Source: a virus
Virus record (IMG/VR): IMGVR_UViG_3300000525_000043
Span: 1 to 23,786 of that record
Strand: one strand, 5' to 3'
DNA: 23,786 nucleotides
This document shows positions 20,868 to 23,786 of this stretch, piece by piece (position 1 is the first letter of the stretch; each line of letters starts with the position of its first letter). The position numbers were made by a program, and so were the translations under genes. The notes under the pieces are model-generated. The model saw nothing but the letters and a program-made list of their open reading frames with translations. It did not search any database and was not told the DNA's origin.

Positions 20868-21436
20868 TGAAATACGAAAGTTTACCAGCAGAGATAAGAA
20901 AAAGAATTGCAGAATTGGCTATGGAACGGTGTGGTACTACACAAAAAGATGTAGAGCAAATTTTTGGTGACTTACACAGTAAAGAGTGTATAAACATAGG
21001 CTTAGGTTTCATTTGGCCACAAAGTAGTGAAGGTTATAACTTTTGGCACATGCTGTTTGTTTTTGAGAGGCTAGACTACCTATATAACAGAACAGCTGAA
21101 ATGTTTTATTTTAAAGAGGATAAAAGCTCACCAATCAATGCTGGTGCAGCCGAACTTACAGCTATGTTTGGCACGCAAAAATCTAATGCAATAATAAAAG
21201 AAAGGATAAATGCCTCTATTGATATGGTAGAACATGTAAGTGAATTTTGTGTCGCCCCACATTATGACGAAGCTAGTGGAAGCTTATATCAGTTTGCGCG
21301 CCATCAAAAATTAAATGTATGGGAGTTTGACTTAGTTAAAAGGATTGTGAGATGCAGAAAGAAAGGAAGCTTTAAAAAAGATCTTGAAAAAACTAAGTTA
21401 TTAATAGATTTATATGTTGAAGATTACGGAAATTAA
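20867..21436 (+). CDS. Unrecognised 189-aa phage protein
   Basis: The N-terminal 70 residues (YESLPAEIRKRIAELAMERC, then FWHMLFVFERLDYLY) look like a small domain seen in other phage proteins: an LPxEI helix followed by a W-P-x-S-x-E-G-x-x-FW block. The C-terminal 115 residues form a helical region with basic stretches (RIVRCRKKGSFKKDLEKTKL) and end in VEDYGN at a TAA inside the 33-bp repeat shared with the gene at 20087. That ending suggests recombination or truncation at the repeat. It starts by TAATG coupling. No enzyme motif is visible. Confidence 0.55.
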   Translation: MKYESLPAEIRKRIAELAMERCGTTQKDVEQIFGDLHSKECINIGLGFIWPQSSEGYNFWHMLFVFERLDYLYNRTAEMFYFKEDKSSPINAGAAELTAMFGTQKSNAIIKERINASIDMVEHVSEFCVAPHYDEASGSLYQFARHQKLNVWEFDLVKRIVRCRKKGSFKKDLEKTKLLIDLYVEDYGN

Positions 21437-21448
21437 CAGCTAATTTTA
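21416..21448 (+). repeat. 33-bp direct repeat, copy 2
   Basis: Matches 20192-20224 with two substitutions; one turns GAA into the TAA stop of the 189-aa gene, and the match continues 12 bp past the stop, so homology crosses the gene end. Confidence 0.85.
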
Positions 21449-21562
21449 AACAGATATCTCATCTAATATATCTTACTGGAGATTGTTTCTATAGCACGTA
21501 TCAGTCTCTGTTATTATAATAATATAATTGTATATAAAATATTTTAGGCTTGATTCAGCTGA

Positions 21563-21658
21563 TCTGATTTGATTTTTGAGCCCCGTAAAACTAAAGTCTG
21601 ATTTGATTTTTGACTCCTATAAAACTAAAGTCTGATTTGATTTTTGAACCCCGTAAAA
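21563..21658 (+). repeat. Three tandem 34-bp repeats in a non-coding stretch
   Basis: Units start at 21563, 21597 and 21631 with exact 34-bp period; each opens TCTGATTTGATTTTTGA and continues with a variant of nCCCCGTAAAACTAAAG, the last diverging after GTAAAA. The surrounding 21437-21709 has no gene or clear terminator. The period is about three helical turns and the units read the same way, which suits a protein-binding array. A function is unknown. Confidence 0.85.
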
Positions 21659-21709
21659 TTTAATATCTCTAATATAGTGCTCATCTGTAAACCATTAATA
21701 ATTTCAACA

Positions 21710-21811
21710 ATGAAAATAATAACTAATAGGTGTAGAGAATAGACCGGTTTACCCGCCTATGAGTTTAGCTTTCTGAGTAAGGCTAGGTATACCGAGGAAT
21801 ATATAGATTAG
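21710..21811 (+). pseudogene. Small ORF interrupted by an in-frame amber codon
   Basis: ATG frame MKIITNRCRE, then TAG at 21740-21742, then in the same frame TGLPAYEFSFLSKARYTEEY-ID and TAG at 21809. The downstream part has coding-like composition with no stop in 22 codons. Genuine genes here end in TAG, so TAG is not generally reassigned. This may be a nonsense mutant, a readthrough product of 33 residues, or chance. It sits directly upstream of module copy 4, as small genes do elsewhere in this region. Confidence 0.4.
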
Positions 21812-21819
21812 TCTAAATA

Positions 21820-21854
21820 AAAGCATTTATAATCATTGTTATAAAGGTTTTTTT
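21820..21854 (+). terminator. Intrinsic terminator (module copy 4)
   Basis: AAAGCATTTATAA (21820-21832) with TTATAAAGGTTTT (21839-21851), mostly paired, T-tract to 21854, loop TCATTG. Confidence 0.65.
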
Positions 21855-21871
21855 CAATTAGTATTTAATAG

Positions 21872-21879
21872 TATATTTG
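21872..21879 (+). promoter_or_regulatory. Promoter -7 box TATATTTG (module copy 4)
   Basis: Exact box, 17 nt after the T-tract and 28 bp before the ATG at 21908; the module is nearly identical to the one at 22598-22656. Confidence 0.65.
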
Positions 21880-21907
21880 ATTATTATTAATATTTAAACT
21901 AAAAATT

Positions 21908-22300
21908 ATGAAGTTCTTACAAGATTACATTGAAGATGAACAAACCCAAGCATTTGAAGAAGCTAAAGCCTTCTTCGCTTTTGGAAAAAACCAATTTAAA
22001 GATGGTTTATTAAAGCTGAAGCTTGGCACAGAGATTTCACATTTAGGTGGTGGTTTATACTGCCCAAAAGAATCTTCTGCAGAATTAATTAATAAGATAC
22101 ATTCAATTTATGAGAACGGCGTTAAGCAAGACCTAAAAGAAAATGGAAAGAAAGGTGTAATAGTTAGGGAGTTATATAACCACGAAGCTTTTTACACTAG
22201 AGATGTAGAGTCAACTGTGAAAGCCTTAAAGAGCTATAAATTTGACTATGACTATATTTTAGAAGTATATAGAAATGAATCACGCAAAACTTTAAACTAA
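21908..22300 (+). CDS. Unrecognised 130-aa phage protein
   Basis: N-terminal acidic helix (QDYIEDEQTQAFEEAKAFFA) with F-A-F-G-x-x-Q-F-x-D-G, then ISHLGGGLYCPKESSAELIN and a C-terminal region with KKGVIVRELYNHEAFYTRDV. The FGxxQFxxG ... GGGLxxPKE arrangement recurs in small proteins of Bacteroidota phages, but I cannot name a family or function. Only one Cys is present and no membrane segment. It is the first gene of a three-gene unit driven by module copy 4 and is followed within 6 bp by a tiny membrane-protein gene. Confidence 0.6.
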   Translation: MKFLQDYIEDEQTQAFEEAKAFFAFGKNQFKDGLLKLKLGTEISHLGGGLYCPKESSAELINKIHSIYENGVKQDLKENGKKGVIVRELYNHEAFYTRDVESTVKALKSYKFDYDYILEVYRNESRKTLN

Positions 22301-22306
22301 AAAACT

Positions 22307-22411
22307 ATGAAAAATAAATATGTACAAACAGCAATGCAGGTCTTTGGTATAATCGTCACGGCATGCCTTTTCGGAATGGTGGTTTACAGCATAATCGTTT
22401 ACGGGGTATGA
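22307..22411 (+). CDS. 34-aa single-pass membrane protein
   Basis: ATG after a run of A residues; MKNKYVQTAMQ then a hydrophobic helix at about 11-33 (VFGIIVTACLFGMVVYSIIV) and YGV at the end. The basic N terminus predicts N-in, C-out topology, the opposite of the 35-aa protein at 17454. The TGA overlaps the next ATG (ATGA), so it is coupled to a 53-aa soluble protein. Similar mini membrane proteins in phages modulate lysis or superinfection; no family is recognised. Confidence 0.6.
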   Translation: MKNKYVQTAMQVFGIIVTACLFGMVVYSIIVYGV

Positions 22412-22569
22412 GCATTGATGAAACACTTATCACAACCAGATGGAAAATGGAGCTGGCAAAGCCAGGCAAGGTGGATCAATGGAAAGTGAGGCTCTTCGCC
22501 TTTGAGGTTGAGCGCTTCCACTTACGCAACCCAGAATGGAGTGAAGACTCCGAACCTGATGAAATTTAA
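22408..22569 (+). CDS. 53-aa protein coupled to the mini membrane protein
   Basis: Start at ATG 22408, overlapping the upstream TGA, is preferred over an in-frame ATG at 22363 that lies inside the membrane gene. The product is Trp-, Arg- and Glu-rich (SIDETLITTRWKMELAKPGK, VRLFAFEVERFHLRNPEWSE) with an acidic C terminus SEDSEPDEI. It is probably a soluble partner of the small membrane protein. No domain is recognised. Confidence 0.55.
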   Translation: MSIDETLITTRWKMELAKPGKVDQWKVRLFAFEVERFHLRNPEWSEDSEPDEI

Positions 22570-22597
22570 ACCCATAAAAACTATGTGTAAGTAGATT

Positions 22598-22631
22598 AAA
22601 GCATTTATAATCATTGTTATAAAGGTTTTTT
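22598..22631 (+). terminator. Intrinsic terminator (module copy 5)
   Basis: AAAGCATTTATAA (22598-22610) with TTATAAAGG (22617-22625) and T-tract to 22631; same arms and loop as copy 4 with one T fewer. Confidence 0.65.
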
Positions 22632-22648
22632 CAATTAATATTTAATAG

Positions 22649-22656
22649 TATATTTG
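22649..22656 (+). promoter_or_regulatory. Promoter -7 box TATATTTG (module copy 5)
   Basis: Exact box 17 nt after the T-tract and 35 bp before the ATG at 22692. Confidence 0.65.
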
Positions 22657-22691
22657 AATATTAATAATTTAAACCTAAACGCATAAAAATT

Positions 22692-23084
22692 ATGGAGCCA
22701 CAAATAATTAAAAACACTTACGCAGACATATACGAAGCAGTCAGCAGTATAAGTGATGAGGCATTACTCCTTATAGCAAACCGCATGCATTTTCATGGCA
22801 ATCTTGAGGTTATGGCTAACACAAAAGAAATGTACAGGGAAACCTCAGCTTATGACATGATGGTGATGTTTTATGATGGTGATGGATTTGACCACGGTGA
22901 TATGTATTTAGTTAGACATATTCACACAGAAGAATTAGACTCTGATTGTTATACAACAGACGACCTCATAGAGGAGATGGGTAGAATGGAGATAGCCAAT
23001 TTTATAGATGATAACAATGGCTTTGAGGACATGATATTCTTAGAAGGGAATAGATTTCAACTTATTACAGACCAAGAATTATAA
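22692..23084 (+). CDS. Strongly acidic 130-aa protein, unrecognised
   Basis: About 29 Asp/Glu against 7 Lys/Arg, spread along the whole chain, with acidic clusters such as MFYDGDGFDHGDMYLV and TEELDSDCYTTDDLIEEMGR. There is no signal peptide or membrane helix. Very acidic small phage proteins include DNA mimics that block restriction or other DNA-binding enzymes, but many acidic proteins are not mimics, so this is only a possibility. It has its own promoter module and is followed 23 bp later by a zinc-finger-like gene. Confidence 0.6.
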   Translation: MEPQIIKNTYADIYEAVSSISDEALLLIANRMHFHGNLEVMANTKEMYRETSAYDMMVMFYDGDGFDHGDMYLVRHIHTEELDSDCYTTDDLIEEMGRMEIANFIDDNNGFEDMIFLEGNRFQLITDQEL

Positions 23085-23107
23085 TTTTAACCTAATATAT
23101 AAATAGT

Positions 23108-23542
23108 ATGTACACAATAAGTCTAAATAATAATCCGCATGAATTTGAAAAAGTTAACTTAGTGACCATGGAAGGAAACTTCGATATTCTTAAATGTAAA
23201 AGGTGTGGGTTAGTAGGTAAAACAGTTTCACTAACTACTCTCTCAGTTAAGGGAAGTTTTTCTAGGCATAAAGTATACAACTGCACCTCAACTGAGGAGG
23301 AAATCAGAGAAAAAATGAAAGGCAAAAAGATAGTGGTGACTGTGTGCACTGCACATGGAAAAGCATTTGGAAACATAACACCTAATAGTGTGCACCAAGT
23401 AATTGAAACGCCAGAAAACCAAAGTGTAGATAATAAAGGTGTTTGGGTTATGGGCGTAGATAATAAAGGTGTTTGGGTTATGGGTGTAGGTGAGCCAGTT
23501 AAGTTGCTTAACACAGAGTTTAATTATGTGCAAGTAGATTAA
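23108..23542 (+). CDS. 144-aa protein with CxxC site and a 10-residue tandem duplication
   Basis: The N-terminal part has LKCKRCGLVGKTVSL (C30, C33), likely half of a zinc site, with further Cys at VYNCTS and VVTVCTAHG. Residues about 107-126 are two copies of VDNKGVWVMG, encoded by a 30-bp tandem duplication, followed by VGEPVKLLNTEFNYVQVD. The region around GKAFGNITPNSVHQVIETPE reads like a small OB or SH3-like beta fold, but no family is named. The stop is followed by the left half of a terminator module that is then interrupted by the long palindrome. Confidence 0.6.
   Translation: MYTISLNNNPHEFEKVNLVTMEGNFDILKCKRCGLVGKTVSLTTLSVKGSFSRHKVYNCTSTEEEIREKMKGKKIVVTVCTAHGKAFGNITPNSVHQVIETPENQSVDNKGVWVMGVDNKGVWVMGVGEPVKLLNTEFNYVQVD
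23426..23485 (+). repeat. 30-bp tandem duplication inside a gene
   Basis: Two adjacent copies beginning GTAGATAATAAAGGTGTTTG, 29 of 30 bases identical, in frame, giving a duplicated VDNKGVWVMG. The near identity implies a recent event. Confidence 0.95.
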
Positions 23543-23554
23543 AACCTTTATAAT

Positions 23555-23647
23555 CGGTTTGGCTATGCACCGTAAAGTGTAGCACAATGTTTAATATTAG
23601 CGCTATCCTCAATCGCTTTATTGTGTATAGGTGGTGTTAGCAAATCG
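23555..23647. repeat. 93-bp long imperfect palindrome with bulged bases
   Basis: Outer stem CGGTTTGgCTA (23555-23565) with TAGCAAATCG (23638-23647), one wobble and bulged G23562; ACC (23569-23571) with GGT (23630-23632); middle stem TAgCACAAT (23580-23588) with ATTGTGTA (23620-23627) and bulged G23582; inner AGCG (23599-23602) with CGCT (23614-23617). Two boxes with unpaired spacers and same-strand bulges resemble the folding plan of integron attC sites, but the GTTRRRY core is not matched. It may be a mobile miniature element, a recombination site or a structured RNA. Confidence 0.6.
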
Positions 23648-23686
23648 TTTATTATGGCAAAAAGGTTAACAATTAACAAAAAAATT

Positions 23687-23786
23687 ATGGGGAATATTAG
23701 CAGTATTCTATCACATAGATTAAGCCTGAATGACTTAAAAGAATTTGAAGAGATGGACGGCAATAAATTATTTGAAGAGCGTCCTG
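23687..23786 (+). CDS. Start of an unrecognised gene, cut by the window end
   Basis: ATG at 23687 follows an AAAAAAATT leader, the local initiation pattern, and the frame is open for 33 codons to the edge: SSILSHRLSLNDLKEFEEMD then GNKLFEERP. An in-frame ATG at 23654 (MAKRLTINKKI-) is an alternative start. The visible part is helical and acidic; nothing more can be said. Confidence 0.55.
   Translation, partial: MGNISSILSHRLSLNDLKEFEEMDGNKLFEERP

Noticed and set aside
21437-21709. Searched for tRNA-like or CRISPR-like structure around the 34-bp repeats
   Set aside because: No cloverleaf, no CCA-ready acceptor stem and no spacers; units are strictly tandem.

Overview
The window looks like a piece of a double-stranded DNA phage genome (or integrated prophage) of a Bacteroidota host, most likely a flavobacterium. 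The DNA is AT-rich and every convincing gene lies on the + strand, tightly packed with many 4-17 bp overlaps. Start codons lack Shine-Dalgarno sequences and often follow AAAATT-type leaders. Promoter-like sites read TATATTTG, which fits the Bacteroidota -7 consensus TAnnTTTG. No integrase, portal, terminase or capsid gene is in view, so lifestyle cannot be judged.

Layout. 1-374: 3' end of a leucine-rich-repeat protein, possibly tail or adhesion. 375-1019: small ORFs of uncertain status. 1020-2684: a probable lysis cassette (holin-like, DUF5675 lysin-like, spanin-like). 2685-3094: a gene-free control region with nine GAAACAA boxes and two palindromes, ahead of an HTH regulator (3095). 3503-12372: a replication and recombination block with a DUF2800 Fe-S nuclease, DUF2815 ssDNA-binding protein, family A DNA polymerase, primase-helicase of the VirE/D5 type, VRR-NUC nuclease, SNF2-like helicase and HNH-like protein. 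A strongly structured RNA segment (5785-5911) separates the ssDNA-binding protein from the polymerase.

12432-16764 reads as one operon whose main theme is DNA base modification: a Lys/Ala/Pro-repeat protein, a NodU/CmcH-type carbamoyltransferase, a dNMP kinase, a dUTPase-fold enzyme, and a thymidylate synthase homologue carrying Asp where dUMP enzymes carry Asn, the hallmark of dCMP hydroxymethylases. The simplest reading is that the phage makes 5-hydroxymethyl-dCMP, phosphorylates and polymerises it, then carbamoylates the hydroxymethyl group to 5-carbamoyloxymethylcytosine. This is the most exciting system in the window.

16819-23786 is an accessory region: a SprT-like metalloprotease, a DEDDh exonuclease and about fifteen small, mostly unrecognised proteins, including three tiny ones with a membrane segment or a frame defect. 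It is cut into short transcription units by a recurring module: an intrinsic terminator whose T-tract sits 16-18 nt upstream of a TATATTTG box, so one short cassette ends one unit and starts the next. Two related but more diverged copies stand at 5110-5168 and 12385-12439 in the replication and modification blocks. The accessory region also holds decay and rearrangement marks: a frameshifted gene, an ORF with an in-frame amber codon, a 33-bp duplicated gene tail, tandem repeats, and a 93-bp imperfect palindrome that appears to interrupt the last terminator-promoter module.
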